A DNA stretch of 64,000 nt from Gyromitra esculenta (GCA_038503075.1 JBCAML010000007.1:930001-994000); one strand, 5' to 3'; shown: positions 34,106 through 46,042, counted from the stretch's first letter. Translations and numbers: made by a program. Notes: generated from the letters alone by a model not told the origin.

Positions 34106-34823
34106 AATCTCTTCCCCTCATTACCAGGACCAGTAATAGATACAGTTTGTAAATCAGTATACAAGTGGGGGTTTTTAATGTGTAGTAGTGCAAGATATGC
34201 AGGGATTTGACGAAACTGCTCTTGCTGATGTTCAAGTCAATCGTTGATTAATGTCGCACGTATTAATCTGGCGGCTTCTTGATTGACGCGCACATTGTAG
34301 TGGATTTGTATGCATTCTACAATCTCACGCACCTGGGTATCGCGTGTAACGAACAAATGACTTGGCACAACTCTGTGTAGCCATGATTGTGTATTGGATG
34401 TCTCTCGAAGTGTATGGTTGAAGCCGGCGCATGTGTGTTTAGTGTCAACAATCTTTGTTTTGATTTCCCCGGTTTTTGATAGTGAAGCATAAACTCTCCA
34501 TGAACATCCACTCTTTTTTTGGTCTCGGCATCGGTAATCGGCTTGGGTGTGGTCTTTTTTCGGTACACTGAATGCAAATTGCTCTGCTATAGCCCAATTT
34601 TCGATTTCAATCTTTAAAGCCGTCCAGGAAACAAAAAACATGCCAGAGGTAATTGGTTCAGTCATAATTGCTATGATTTGGATAGGTCTCAATATAGTAT
34701 CTACATGTAGTGGGTCCTCTAGCAGGTTCACTATTTACATAAAAAAACCACTGAAAATATTTGTTTTGATTTACCAAAGCGCGGTTGTGTAGGGGAACCA
34801 TAATCATAGCAATGTTTTAGTCC

Positions 34824-34911
34824 AAGGTTTCACATTTTCGCTGGTATATTCTCTAGTGGATGGCATCCGGAAGTGCTGCAGTTCGGTCGCTGGCATGGGA
34901 AAGGTTTTCTC
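34824..34911 (-). repeat. MULE right terminal inverted repeat
   Basis: About 88 bp, inverted match to 30326-30413; TGAGAAAACC at the outer edge on the minus strand. Confidence 0.9.
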
Positions 34912-34921
34912 AATGACGGGG

Positions 34922-36818
34922 TGTTGTCGTCGTTGTTGCTCGGAGGACCTACCGCTTAGCGCTCGGGAATCCAATGCTGCAAAAACGACAGACCACGTAC
35001 GGGGAAGACAAGCGCGGTTACACAGCAAACACCGTAGCTTCATTATTTTCTGCAGAGAGGAAGCCCACCTTGCCAGTAATACATGTAATCACAATAACTC
35101 ACTCGCTCTAGTCCTATGAGTTCTCAACAATCGCACGCGGATACCAAGACATCCAGAATATGCGAGTCCAGATACAAAAATAACAGGCATCCATACAGCA
35201 CTTGGATGTGTCAATCTTCCAGAATCATTCACCCACACCGAATTACTTCTTTCCAATGAATACTCCCCATCCCATCAATATGTGTAATCCCGGTTTATTC
35301 AGGCACATACCGTATATCTCCGAAAGAAGGGCCCGGGCCTACTCCAAAAATACAAGGTAAGATGGTGGTGGTTGTCTTGTCTCGTGCCAAGACGTGAATG
35401 CTTGGCGCCAAGGTTCGTTCCTCACGCTCTTGCTGATTTGGCCATAATTGTACAATAAACAAAAAATGAATCTATATGATTGGTCCTAAAAAAAATTATA
35501 TTGTCTTTGCCACTCAACGCCATCCATCGCTCTGGATAAGGCATAGAAACTACCTATCCGGCAAGTGTTCATAGCTAGGATTTTTGGAATAGGCCCGGGC
35601 TTTTCTTTTGGAGATATACGGTAGAATGAGCATGCCTGTCAGAGGAAGGACTGGAGAAACAGAGAGAAGGTAATAATGAATAAGCGGGTTACGATACCAT
35701 TCGCCGTTTCAGACGTTTCAGAGGCGGAGCGTCAACCCGAACTACTGCCTTGTTGTGGAAGGCTCGCCGAAGTCAGAGCCTATGTATCATGGCCAATAAA
35801 CAAGGCCAAAAGAAGAAAAAAGGTACAGCTTCGTAGATCAGTGCTTCGCCATTTCTGAATGAGGAAAAATCTTTAAACATTACGTTACTCACTCACAATA
35901 TGTACAGTGCCCCATGGACAAGGTTCACCTCAGAAAATAACCCAAGTAAAACGGATCACAGATTGCATGCGCAGTTGTAGATAACCCCAAAAGCTTGTAG
36001 GTGAGATCCAAACTTCCATCAACCAGGATATTTGTCCGATTTTACATTATACAGCTGCGCATTTTTATATACGTGTACCTTTTCCGTGCAGAAACACATT
36101 TCCGCCGTTGGTGCGCACTTCCACCGTTGTCCGCGCACCGCCACTAGAAAGAGAGTTGCTTCCAGCGCTTCGCCTTCTGCCATTCCACTCCTCAGTTTTT
36201 TATATCCTCAACAGAGAAGGGACCCTTTAAGAGCTAGCCATTCCTTTCCTATAAACTCATCAGTTTCGTCAATCACCCAGAAAGACCTGACAAATAGTTC
36301 CCCATCGCCATCTCAGAGTCTGACAGCTTGACAACACCAAGCCCCCAACGAGACATCACCCGTGACAATAGAATCCCCTAAAGGTCTATTTCCTCCCAAA
36401 AGACGTCCCTCCGTAAAATTTACTTCGTGGTCGTTGAACTAACAGCTTTTTGCTTAACAGCAACAGTTTTCGATCAAGTAACTCCTAGATACCCATACAC
36501 AGAACGACATGAAGAGACAGAATAAGGTGGTTCATCCCATGAAAACGCTTCTGGCCTGGCTCCAGTATAGCTGCAATATACTCGCAGGCACGTTGCCTGG
36601 AGTAAGTTTAATCGGAACCGTGTCATCCTAGCCGCAACTGACGAACGCAATAGTTTCTGACGTCGGTATTCATATTATTCGGCCTCGTGGCTATCACTAG
36701 CACTATATCCCTAAATCCCAACCATCAGCCGATACCACGACACCTCGACCTAAAATCCTGTGCGGGTTCTCGACTTAAGGAAAGCAATCGTGTCTCAAAG
36801 GCTAATCCTGCTTCCAAT
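34922..36818. other. Intergenic stretch with one MITE
   Basis: No supported gene between the MULE and the low-complexity gene. The plus-strand stretch from about 36030 onwards may be its 5' leader. A possible leader intron (GTAAGT donor near 36602, CCTAG acceptor near 36632) is visible. Confidence 0.4.
35310..35621. mobile_element. 312-bp MITE, CCGTA/CCCGGG type
   Basis: Inverted repeats of about 44 bp with four mismatches, starting CCGTATATCTCC and carrying GCCCGGGCCTA then TTCCAAAAA or CTCCAAAAA. TA on both sides (35308-35309, 35622-35623). It shares the CCGTA start and internal CCCGGG with the element at 26028-26421. Confidence 0.88.
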
Positions 36819-37538
36819 ATGGATTCTGAGAGGAAAGACTCTGCACCAGTCTTCGACGATACCAAGCCTTTCCTAGATGTATCGCTTGATTTGATACGAG
36901 TAGCCTCTGCCCCATTGTCAGTGTTTTTTTTCACGGGAACCACCGTGGAAGCGGAGAGCCTTGCGGCAACCATTATCCACGAAGCACAGACAACCTCACT
37001 GAGCAACAGCAACAGCAACACCAGAAACCACAACCGACAAGCCTCCATACCGTCCCCACCTTTGATATCATCCGAACCCCTTCACGGAACCAACCCCCAA
37101 ACTCTTAGAACAAACGTTGCAACCGGAAATAACAGCCTTTCCGGTCGGCCTCATCAGTCAGGCGTGCCTGCATCACCTGTTCCTAACCCCAACCCCACAA
37201 CTGCAAACCAACCAACTCCTAACGCTCTCTGTACAAGTCCGACGGACGACTCCGAGGAAACAGACGCCTGGCCTACGCATCGCCAACCGATGCAACAAGC
37301 CCCCCTACTCATTCCCACCCCCAGTATCACACCGAACACATCACCACAACCAACCCCCCCAGCAAATACCAACAACCAATCGCCTTATAGACCAGAGTTC
37401 CAAGATCCGAACGCCTGCCCAGCAATCTTAAGGTACACCCAAGAGGCCCAGCCTTGGAGTTCAGAACATCCTGTTACCCCAGACCGTCAAGATGCCATCA
37501 ATGAGGCTATAAGAAACTGTGATGCGCTGTTTCCGTAA
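36819..37538 (+). CDS. Low-complexity Pro/Asn/Thr-rich protein (239 aa)
   Basis: A single frame from ATG 36819 (MDSERKDSAPVFDD) to TAA 37536-37538. The frame is open about 44 codons further up but with no ATG there. The first 90 residues are mixed and may hold short helices. The middle is a disordered region with Ser/Asn repeats (SNSNSNT), many Pro, Thr and Gln residues, and an acidic TDDSEETDAW patch. The last 45 residues look ordered and conserved-like (EFQDPNACPAILRYTQEAQPW ... AINEAIRNCDALFP in part). No family recognised. A minus-strand frame across the same DNA shows a Leu run that merely mirrors the CAG/CAA-type repeats. Exon structure upstream is uncertain. Confidence 0.5.
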   Translation: MDSERKDSAPVFDDTKPFLDVSLDLIRVASAPLSVFFFTGTTVEAESLAATIIHEAQTTSLSNSNSNTRNHNRQASIPSPPLISSEPLHGTNPQTLRTNVATGNNSLSGRPHQSGVPASPVPNPNPTTANQPTPNALCTSPTDDSEETDAWPTHRQPMQQAPLLIPTPSITPNTSPQPTPPANTNNQSPYRPEFQDPNACPAILRYTQEAQPWSSEHPVTPDRQDAINEAIRNCDALFP

Positions 37539-37910
37539 TTGTACGGATGACGGGGTTTATGAACCCTATTTTTCAATCGGCCGAAGGAGAGAGCAGTATT
37601 TTTCTTTCATTTCCGTTGCCCACCTATCCCTATCAACAATATGCCACCTTTCATCCAGGTCCTCGGATAAAACATACTGTTTGCTGCATGATTATTTTTG
37701 TTTATGGGTGTTTCTCTTTTCATTCGCATCGCGGGTTATCGGGAAAAGGAGAAGAAAAGAGTATTCTATGTATTCCTATGCGAGTTTTCGATATTTCTTC
37801 GAATTATCCGTTCGTTATCCCCCGTCCGAGTTTCCGTAGCATCCGGTCGGATGTTAATACTGTAGCCCTGAGATGTTGATACAAAATGAGGAGTTCGCGC
37901 ATCCATATCC

Positions 37911-37942
37911 TTCTTTTCTTTTCTTTTCTTTTCTTTTCCTTT
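37911..37942. repeat. Microsatellite (TTTTC)n
   Basis: About six pentanucleotide units, grading into a longer CT-rich tract. Confidence 0.85.
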
Positions 37943-37987
37943 CCTTCTCCTTTACTCTTTCCATAGGTGTTCGGTTAGAAACAAATA

Positions 37988-38151
37988 CCGTATTAACTCG
38001 AAAAATTAGGTAGCGTATACACTTCGCCACTAACCCGCGAAGGGATTCATCAGAGGTTGAGCGGCGTATCTAAGCCGATTTCGAGTCGTTTCCAAACTAA
38101 TTTAAGTTAGATCCAAGAAAGCACGCTACCCAATTTTTCGAGTAAATACGG
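37988..38151. mobile_element. 164-bp MITE, CCGTA type
   Basis: Inverted repeats of about 29 bp with two mismatches: CCGTATT(A/T)ACTCGAAAAATT then GGGTAGCGT or AGGTAGCGT. TA on both sides (37986-37987, 38152-38153). No coding content. Confidence 0.88.
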
Positions 38152-39617
38152 TATCATTAATGGACCCCTCCATATGCAAATAGACCAAACGGGCAAAAAA
38201 AACAAGAAAATGAATAAAATAAAGCAACCGGAACCGAGGCCGGAACCATTGCAACATACCAACTTTCTCCTAGAGATCTCAATCCACCATCCCCCCAGAA
38301 GAAGTTCTGAAACGGTGAACTGACCACACTTTGCTTGAACGTCAAATACAATATCTGTGCGTGCACGAACTTTTAAGTCAATCGTCAACACCAAGCTCAG
38401 GAAACGCGGTGTGGGGTGCCTTCGCCACTATCGCTCGCTTTTGCCATTGTACAAAAAGGTCGCCGACCTCAGGGCGAAGGCGTAAACGCCCTCTCGGATC
38501 TTATTTCCTCGACAAGAACGAGCCGATGTGGAAGTTTCTCATTTCCTGTATAGCCGACATCAGCTAACATGATCATTAGCTAAGCTATATCAGCGTCCAA
38601 AAGGATGACCCATACCCGAAAACGCATCACCAATCGTCACTCAAGCGGCGATCTCTCCGACGCCACTGATATTCAACACACTCAACTGTCGAGAAACAAA
38701 GCTCTAGTGGCGTTCTCCGTTCGAAAGGGGGGTTTTTTTCCAGAAAAAGAACAGTGGTGGAGGCTGGCATAGAGGTCGACATATTCGAAACAATCCAAGC
38801 TTCACGATCGAAGAGATGTTGTCCAAGCCAAGGGCAAAAATCTTGCACTGTGTGGATAGAACTCCTATCACCTCCATCTATCCATCAATCCGTTATCCAA
38901 AGTAGCAGTATCCAGGTGTTGTTATCGTTGGCGTTGTTGCTTCCTCCCCTTCCTCACAGTCCAGACCATCCATCAAGCCCCACTCACGCCTCACACGAAC
39001 CCTCCAACCGTCTCAGCTTCAGGCGTTTGTTGTGCCCACTATGGTTCGTTCGTTCACTCACCATGCAGTTTCGATTTCCAGCTGCATTCCTTTGGGGGGG
39101 TGAGGGGGTGGGGGGTTGTTATATTCCCTCCATCCAGGCACTATAGTCGTTATCGTATTCGAATCCGGAAATAAAACCCACCAAATCCTGGTTGGTGGGA
39201 CGGAGAAGTCAATCTTAATAACGCGAAGTTGTCCTAGCTTGGCGGGAGTCGGCTCCCTGGATGCGGCTAGACTAACCTCAGTAAGTAAACCACAAATGTC
39301 CGTGCGTGCGGTCACAGTCATCGGTACTAGTATCCATGTTTGGGGTATTCATCATACTAACCAATAACTAGCTGGCTCAGGTTTTGGTAAAACGTTCGAC
39401 AACGGGCCTCAAGGGCTCGTCGAGCCCCGGGGGGATCCCCCATTTTAAATAACTATGGGCACATTCACTTGTGGGTGATTATGGCCACCTTGTGCAGTCT
39501 TCCCACCCACCGAACATTGAGGTGGGATTGCAAGGCGAGTCACATCAGGTAGCGGGGTCGGCTTACCTTTCTTGTTAAGCAGCAGAGGGCTGGCTAGTGA
39601 CAATTACAGCAAAAATA

Positions 39618-39751
39618 CTCGGATACCACATGAAGAACCTGAAAATGCATGTTCTAGGTCGGGGTTTCTGGTTGGCTGAATCTAGCTATATCAACTTACT
39701 GATTAACCAACCTGATATCCTTGTTTTCAGATTCTTCATGATGTATCCGAG
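39618..39751. mobile_element. 134-bp MITE, CTCGG family copy 1
   Basis: Inverted repeats of about 30 bp beginning CTCGGATAC, continuing CATGAAGAA(C/T)CTGAAAA. TA on both sides (39616-39617, 39752-39753). Diverged relative of the copies at 49709, 55066, 55898 and 56909. Confidence 0.85.
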
Positions 39752-41145
39752 TACGAGAGCCTGCAAATGCGCACAAAGCCTGGTTCAACTAGCATCATGT
39801 GGTTTTTCTGCGTATGGAAGTTTGCTGCGGCGGTTACCCATAGAGAAATCTAAATGATAGCTGCCTTCTTCATTGTCCCAAGAAAGGCTGTACACCAGGA
39901 AAAAGCAGTGCCGCATACCTAAATGTATTCTGCATTGGGAAGCTGGGTGACGGTAGTATTTACCAACAGATCTACCCATGTTTTCCAGGCATGCATTCAA
40001 ATACGAGTTGATGCAGTACTTGCTAAAAAATAAAGTTTGTGACGTGGGTAAACCTCGGCGGCAACCATACCCCATCAACAACACAATTCCCCAGCCCACA
40101 ATTAACTTACCACTGCTGTTTATTTTGTGGCTGTCGGTGTTAAATCCCTAGGTTGTAGCCTCCGAAATGTAGATTTGGTTGTTACCCGACTCTACTCCCG
40201 TCACAAACCTTTTTTTTGGCTAGTAGTGGCAGCCAAATTCCGAACGTTTCGGCAGGACACAGCAAGATGTGAGGCGACCGACAAGACACCCCTTCAACAT
40301 AATGGCAACATTTAGGATCAGGATACTAGTCAAACCAGTCTCGCTACAGTGTGACGACTACCAGGCAACTGAATCTCGACAAATATAAGTAGCTAAATGT
40401 ACTCTATACACAGATAGCTGACAGAATTGAAACTCTTAGTTCTGATATTTGTCCCAAATTAAGCGAACTAGCTAGGGGTTAAGATCTGATCTTAAAAACA
40501 ATATATATACTGTTGTATAGTCATTGTGCAATTCTGTTGAGTTAAATTCCACGTTTTGCTACGGGTTAAGGTAATTTCACCTCACATAACAACTTAACCC
40601 CCACACCGGCGATATATCCGGTGACTATTGAAAATAGGATTGACAAATTGCTCTCTTCAGTTTTCTTTTACTATTATTCAAACCGCTCTAAGCGCTAGTA
40701 AAAGTGGTACTGTAGCAACACCCACATGCATTAGAGCTCCTCCGTACAGAAACCACCAGCCGTCCAAAACAATTTAAACACTGGTTTGAGAATTAGTCTA
40801 GTCCCCTTCGGAGTTTTGATGACTTGTTGCTTCTTCGTCGACGTGTCTTCCGAAAATATGGCCTTGTGTAATTTGGAGAGAAACCTCGATGAACGAAAGG
40901 CTTGACGGTTGTTAGGGCACTATAACAGCGGAAAAGGTCGTTTTTTTTGGAGGAATATTAGTACCAACAGGTATGCTTATACTATCGAGTGATGTATTAT
41001 GAGATCTGTGACCTAGTGTTGGCTGTTGTACATGTAGTTGCCGTGTTTCGGCTCAAGATAAAACGTTAGGGGTAGAGTGCTATTATAGTCGCAACTCAAT
41101 ATGCCGAAACTCACTGCCGCAGGTCCCTTGCTGTCACATACTTTA

Positions 41146-41404
41146 CAGTTGCATCTAATAAGACCCTGCGGTTTTTGAAGTACCTAACGCAACGGACTTG
41201 GGATGGATAGGCAGAACTCAACTAAAATATTTGGTATTTGATAGAGAGAAAAACACGAGATAATTAAACTTATATGCGATTTATTTAAACGATAATAAAG
41301 ATAAATAGAATAAAACTCTATACTCTTGGGAAGGTTTGGCATCGCCTCTGCATCATGATACTTCAAAGACCGCAGGAACTTGTAGTTCATGTTGGACGCA
41401 ACTG
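41146..41404. mobile_element. 259-bp MITE, CAGTTGC family copy 1
   Basis: Left end CAGTTGCATCTAATAAGACC then CTGCGGTTTTTGAAGTACC. The right end is its inverse, with an insertion of several bases. TA on both sides (41144-41145, 41405-41406). A second copy of the same family lies at 59188-59443. CAGT starts with TA duplication suit the pogo/Fot1 branch of Tc1/mariner. Confidence 0.85.
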
Positions 41405-42694
41405 TAAGAATTTTGCTGCTATGGGTTTCTACTAACAAGATGAATTTCCTGTCCCGGATTTTTTGCTATATCGTGCCGTATGAAGGTAGGAGATATTCTA
41501 GACCCCTGCCACTATATACATAATATTTGCTCTCACGGATTTTCTTATCTTGGCAGCCGATATTTATATCTGTTAAGGGAGCACTAGTGTCTTTCATAGA
41601 CTCAAATCCCCTAACTCTAAGATTTTATTGCGCCCTAGGTCTAGGAATTATTCGCCGTTACGAATTGTTTGCTGTCACGTACATGTACGGAATCCACCCG
41701 ATACTTGGCATCCGGCATATCGAGTTGTGACTGTAACACCTAGGAATGGTAACATGCAGGTACACGAATGTCCCACAAAAATTAGTACCACAAACATCCA
41801 CCGCTTAGCAACGTAACTCTATCGTTATCATAGCTGAACCTAGATTATTCAAAAATACGCATTTGTTGAAGCGAAGTAATTGATGACAAGTGGGCTCCAT
41901 CTCAAACTAGGTTTTCCGGTTGGTGTTTACTGTCGAAAAGCACAACACTTACCTCTCGAGTCATTTGCTCGTCAGGCATAGTAACTTTGTAAGTGGCGGA
42001 GGGAATAGTTATTACCTAGTCTCACTTTAATTGCTTAATTTGAAGGGCGCACAGAGCTGCACGTGGTATATATATGCTTATTTGTTCTCTTGTATACCTA
42101 ATGCACTGCAGTCTGGTTGGAAACGTCAGCTGCAGCCATACATAACTATAAGGGCACGTTCGGGAAATCCGAGAACTGGAGGTAGCGTTTTGTGAAAACT
42201 CCGTTTGCCAGTGGAAAACTGAAAAATATATTGAAACGGAGTTTTGTGGAAAAGAATAGGTACGAGCTACTTTTTTTTGAAACGATGTTTTGACCATATA
42301 ACGACGTTTTCTCTTGCCTTCACTGAGCGTGCCGAACACTCAAAAGTTTTTCAAAACGGAGTTTTTACCCCAAAATAACTCCGTATTAATTGAACTAAGT
42401 AGGTGCTGCGTTCGTGATCTATCTAATTTAACAAATAAAAATAAAAATAAACACCCTTCTCAATTTCGAAGAATAAAACACAATACGCATTATTTCGATC
42501 CCTCATTCATTCATCGTACCCGCAATCTTCTGAGCTCTGTTTCACATGTGGTTGAGGATCCCCGATCACACACACCTTCTGTTTGCAGGACAGAAAAACC
42601 CTCATTTCCAAGTAGTTTCAACAAGTTTAGGACGGGAGGAATCGGAGTGCATAATCTGCGCTGCAGGAAGGGAAAAAAAATTTCTTGCTAAAAT

Positions 42695-44871
42695 TCACCA
42701 GTTTGCTTCAAATTTTGCCCAGTCATCTGATACAGCCCTAAACACTCTGACGCCCCCTTCTACTATCTCCCCTGCACCTAATGTATATTCGCCTCTTGTA
42801 ACAGTTTTCACACCATTTGAATTCTGCTGAAAAACATTAACCTTGATACCGCCTTGAGAATCATGCCGAACCGCCTCAATGACGGCAGTGTGATCCTTGC
42901 ATCCCGTTGCATTTTCTGCTACCCCTGCGCGCATATCAAAAACGATGCGCCCAGCAGAATCCCTTCTGATCCACCTAGCAGAGCGGAACTGCAGAATGTC
43001 ACCTGGCTTCAATGTGAATCCAGAAAGCACTGAAGGCTGGTGTTGCAGGGATGGATAGTGAGAGAAGATACAGAGCCCAAAACTCGTTCCTTGGGCAGTC
43101 ATTATCTTTTCCGACCCAGTGATTTCATCTTCAGCTCGAAGGCTACTAAAACAATCTGCTACAAGAGTCCAACACTCGCCATTTCCTATTTGTTGCCCTA
43201 TCCTAGCTGCAACCCAATTTACAATCCGATCACCCCATTCTTTAGCCGGAGGAGGGGAAGAAGGAGGCGGAAAATGTTTCTGCTCCGCTTTGGCGGTAGC
43301 ACTGGGTGCAGAAGCATCCCAGGTTATCTTGATTTTGGTAGTTGAGAGATTGAGAGTCCATCTTATTGCTAACACTAGAGTATGTCTGGTTCTACCAGAC
43401 GGAGACCGTTCCCATGAGTTGATGAACGTGTGCGTCTTCTCTTCAATGTTATCAATAGAGGGCGGAAGCCTGAGTGGAGTTTTTGAGAACCAAGCATTTG
43501 AAAGGCAGAGGTCGAGATCTGATGGTAATTCGGGAAGGGTTTGAAGCGGCAGCCCATTATTTCGGAGTACAGGGTGATTATTTGATTGTGATGGCCGAGT
43601 CCCACGTGGGATGATTGGAGGGGGTGGCAAATTAGAGTGTGGTGATGTATTGGCTGGCTGGTTTTTGGGCAGGGGAGGTGCCAGTTTCCTTTTCGGGGGG
43701 GGAGGAGGGGGTTTCTTTCTTGCATGGCCAGCCGGGCCCGTGGATGAATTCGGTACGCTCGATGGGTGAGAAGGTAGATTAGGTGGTGCGGTCTTGGTCG
43801 GCAGGACCAGCGGAAGTGGTGGCAAAGAGCTCCTCAACGGTGCCATCCCCATGCCACCGTCACCTTCGTTTCTTGAGGCGTAAAAATTTCCATAACCTTG
43901 AATCTTTTTATCTAATCCCATCTCCTGTGCTTTCTTATATCCGGAAGCTACTTGATCCCCGTGTCTTTGCTGGAAATTACGCCCAGTCTTCAAAGCAGCA
44001 CTAGCGTCTGAAAGCGAAACAGAGGATGGATTTTTATAGAATGAATTTGCCGTAGTCAAGGCTGCTTTCTTCTCTGCAAACGTGGTTCCTGTAGGAGCTT
44101 GGGAACCCGCCGAATGGCCAGTAAGGTTATTCATGCTTACGGAGGGCCTCGCACCGCTCGAAATGGGTGGCTTCTCAGTTGAAGCTGTAGACCCCATGTT
44201 GAAACCAGGCACTGATATTCCAGCCTTGCTCAGCCTTCCAATTGTAGCCATATTGACACCTCCCGTCTTCATGTCTATCACGTCTCTCGGAGCTGGTAGC
44301 GCTGGCTGGTGTGGCGATAACCGCGGCGGGATAGGCGGAGGCCGGTTTCCGCTCGTAGTAGCCTCGTTATTGGAACTTAGAGACACATCCGATCGCTTCG
44401 GAGGTAATAGAAAAGTCTCGGTACTAAGACCTGCTGTGTTTACACTGTAAGGCTTCGGTGGAACAACTCGTTTGGAGCTCTCATCTTCATCCCCCTTACA
44501 TTCACTGTTTGCTTGTGAGACGTGCCCATCATTCGAAGTCCCTGCATTCGGAATCCTTTTCGGTGGAGGCCCAAAACTCGCTGGATCACGCAGTGCAGAA
44601 ACAGGGCGTACATTGACTGGGCCGTCGTCTGTCCCTGATCCACCTTTGCCCATCCATCCCGCCTGCCTAGTTAGCCTGGGCTTCACGAATCTCAAGGGGG
44701 GGATCATTAGGAACGTACGACTTGGTCAAGGCCCTTGAAGTTTTTGGTTAACCGTGATGTGACGCCGCCGCCACCAGATGGAGAGCGCGATTCTGAAGCA
44801 CCAGCATAAGATGGCTCAGAAGATGAGCCGGGATGCCAACCAGACTTTGATATTGACTTGAGACGATCCAT
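42695..44871 (-). CDS. AIM3/BBC1-type cortical actin patch protein (706 aa)
   Basis: Two exons, 44719-44871 and 42695-44662. The 56-bp intron (44663-44718) has a GTACGT donor, a GCTAAC branch point and a GGCAG acceptor. The N-terminus MDRLKSISKSGWHPG ... LTKNFKGLDQV/AGWMGKG is the typical start of ascomycete AIM3-like proteins and needs this splice. The middle is disordered, with many PxxP and polyproline stretches (KKPPPPPPKRK, PPPIPPR) that bind SH3 domains. The C-terminal 160 residues form the BBC1/AIM3 cysteine-proteinase-like fold: GNGECWTLVADCF (Cys about 548), a KPGDILQF strand and KDHTAVIEAV (His about 642). In yeast Aim3 and Bbc1 act at cortical actin patches in endocytosis. No N-terminal SH3 domain is present, so Aim3 is the closer match. 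Confidence 0.9.
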
Positions 44872-46042
44872 GATGGACGGTTTCAATGGCAGTTGGTATT
44901 GGAAGGAGCATCAAGTCTCGGTAATAACGAACTGGCCCAGCCTTTAAACTAACCTCGAAAGGTGTCAATTTGGTTACTTGGCAACACGAATCAGAGCACT
45001 GATCCATGAATTATTCACCTAATAAGGTAATTTTTATTTAAGTGTTAAGATCTAGTCCAGTCTAAGCTTATTCGTTATTATTGTGGTTTTTATAAGCTGT
45101 TTCGATTTTTTTCTGGGAACTTTATCTTTTTGAGAATAAAATCCGTGAATCTAGCCACCCCCTTCACTGGCAAATTCTAACTATCTTGGTTCGCATGTCT
45201 TCCAATATGACTTTCTATCATCCCACATATATCTATCACTTCTTGGATGCATTATACCGTCAAGGATGCATGTACGAGAGCAAAAGATGCAGGGTCTTCG
45301 GTTACCTGGACACAGCATTGTACCAGCACACAAAGCTTTTTACCACTGTCTAGTACTTAGGTAGTGGGAAAATAGAATATCCGATAGTAAGTGGCTCTGA
45401 TAAGTCTGTAGGTTCTTAGTATCTGGTGGTTCTTGGTGGGTACTACTCTAGTTGTTTCGACGGATTCAAGCGTACGGGGGCGAATGTGAATGTAAATATA
45501 AATTTCAGGATTAGATTTTAAACCTAGCAATCAAACAACAACAGAATGGAGATCAATACCCCTAAATTCGCGAAACTTTATAGATGCTTTGTCTGTCGCA
45601 ATATATGGATAGGCGAAAGGTTTGGTGAAGTCAGTGCTTCAGCCGATATTGTTGAATAGCATTGCTTGAAGTCAAAAGCTAGCTTGACAACATTGATTTG
45701 GCCTATCACAAGCTAGCCATGGACCAGCTACCAACAACAACCTGGTCGGTCGTGTTCACTATAGACGAGATAATACGGTACATAGCCGAAGATTCTCTAC
45801 ACTTACACATTGTCTTACTCTCATCCCCTACTACCTTGGTTGCTAACATGGAATAGGTAAAGCCAGCAGCAATGCATAATTTACTTACTCAAGCCTCAAA
45901 CGCTAGATCGTACATCTCGAGGGGACAAGGGCATTTTTGAGGAAGACAGAAATTGAGTATGGAAGTTTTGCTTTTATTAGGCTTGATCTACTAGAGTAAT
46001 CTAAAGCCATCTAGGACCGCCTGATCATGAAGGAGATATGTA

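Larger units (their letters stand above)
30753..34665 (-). pseudogene. MULE transposase, interrupted by two insertions and two stops
   Basis: The coding order from the ATG at 34665 is clear. First comes a FLYWCH/WRKY-like zinc region (YRCRDQKKSGCSWRVY ... KHTC) with the FAR1/MuDR DNA-binding look. Then comes the DDE MULE core, with first Asp in FMAVDGTFLK, second in LISDRDKG and Glu in TSNVVESMN. A SWIM zinc finger (CDCGHFQENGIPCGHA) and a terminal zinc knuckle (CGNCGNKGHNKRGC) follow. Reading frame is broken by TGA at 34237-34239 and at 31341-31343. The insertions at 33279-34105 and 31696-32983 interrupt it further. Omitting each insertion plus one duplication joins the flanking codons in phase (GKRF/CAVRS and ADTIL/GSDIT). 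All catalytic and zinc residues survive, so inactivation seems recent. Confidence 0.92.
30317..34921 (-). mobile_element. MULE (Mutator-like) DNA transposon, interrupted copy
   Basis: A 9-bp target duplication, ATGACGGGG, lies at 30317-30325 and 34913-34921. Just inside are inverted repeats of about 88 bp (30326-30413 and 34824-34911) starting GAGAAAACCTTTCCC and over 90% identical. The minus strand carries a MuDR-type transposase between them. Without two later insertions (31696-32983 and 33279-34105, plus one 5-bp duplication each) the element would be about 2.46 kb. The long terminal repeats, 9-bp duplication and transposase domains agree on the MULE superfamily, which in fungi includes Hop-like elements. 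The right terminus has one extra A between repeat and duplication. Confidence 0.93.
37539..42694. other. Gene-free stretch with three MITEs
   Basis: About 5.2 kb with no supported gene. It contains a (TTTTC)n microsatellite and MITEs at 37988, 39618 and 41146. Near 42170-42390 there are four AAACTCCGT/ACGGAGTTT motifs in both orientations. Confidence 0.45.

Noticed and set aside
36725..37048. Minus-strand ORF with signal-peptide-like LVLLLLLL start
   Set aside because: Mirror image of the CAG/CAA-type repeats in the plus-strand Ser/Asn-rich gene; no independent coding evidence.
42140..42395. hAT-like element suggested by GGCACGTTCGG near 42150 and repeated ACGGAGTTT motifs
   Set aside because: The putative ends do not form a consistent inverted repeat and no 8-bp duplication was found.
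43040..44738. Several plus-strand ORFs across the AIM3-like gene
   Set aside because: Shadows of a long minus-strand coding frame with clear family features.
45765..45785. Lone TACGGTA-ended half-repeat (GATAATACGGTA)
   Set aside because: No partner arm within 500 bp.
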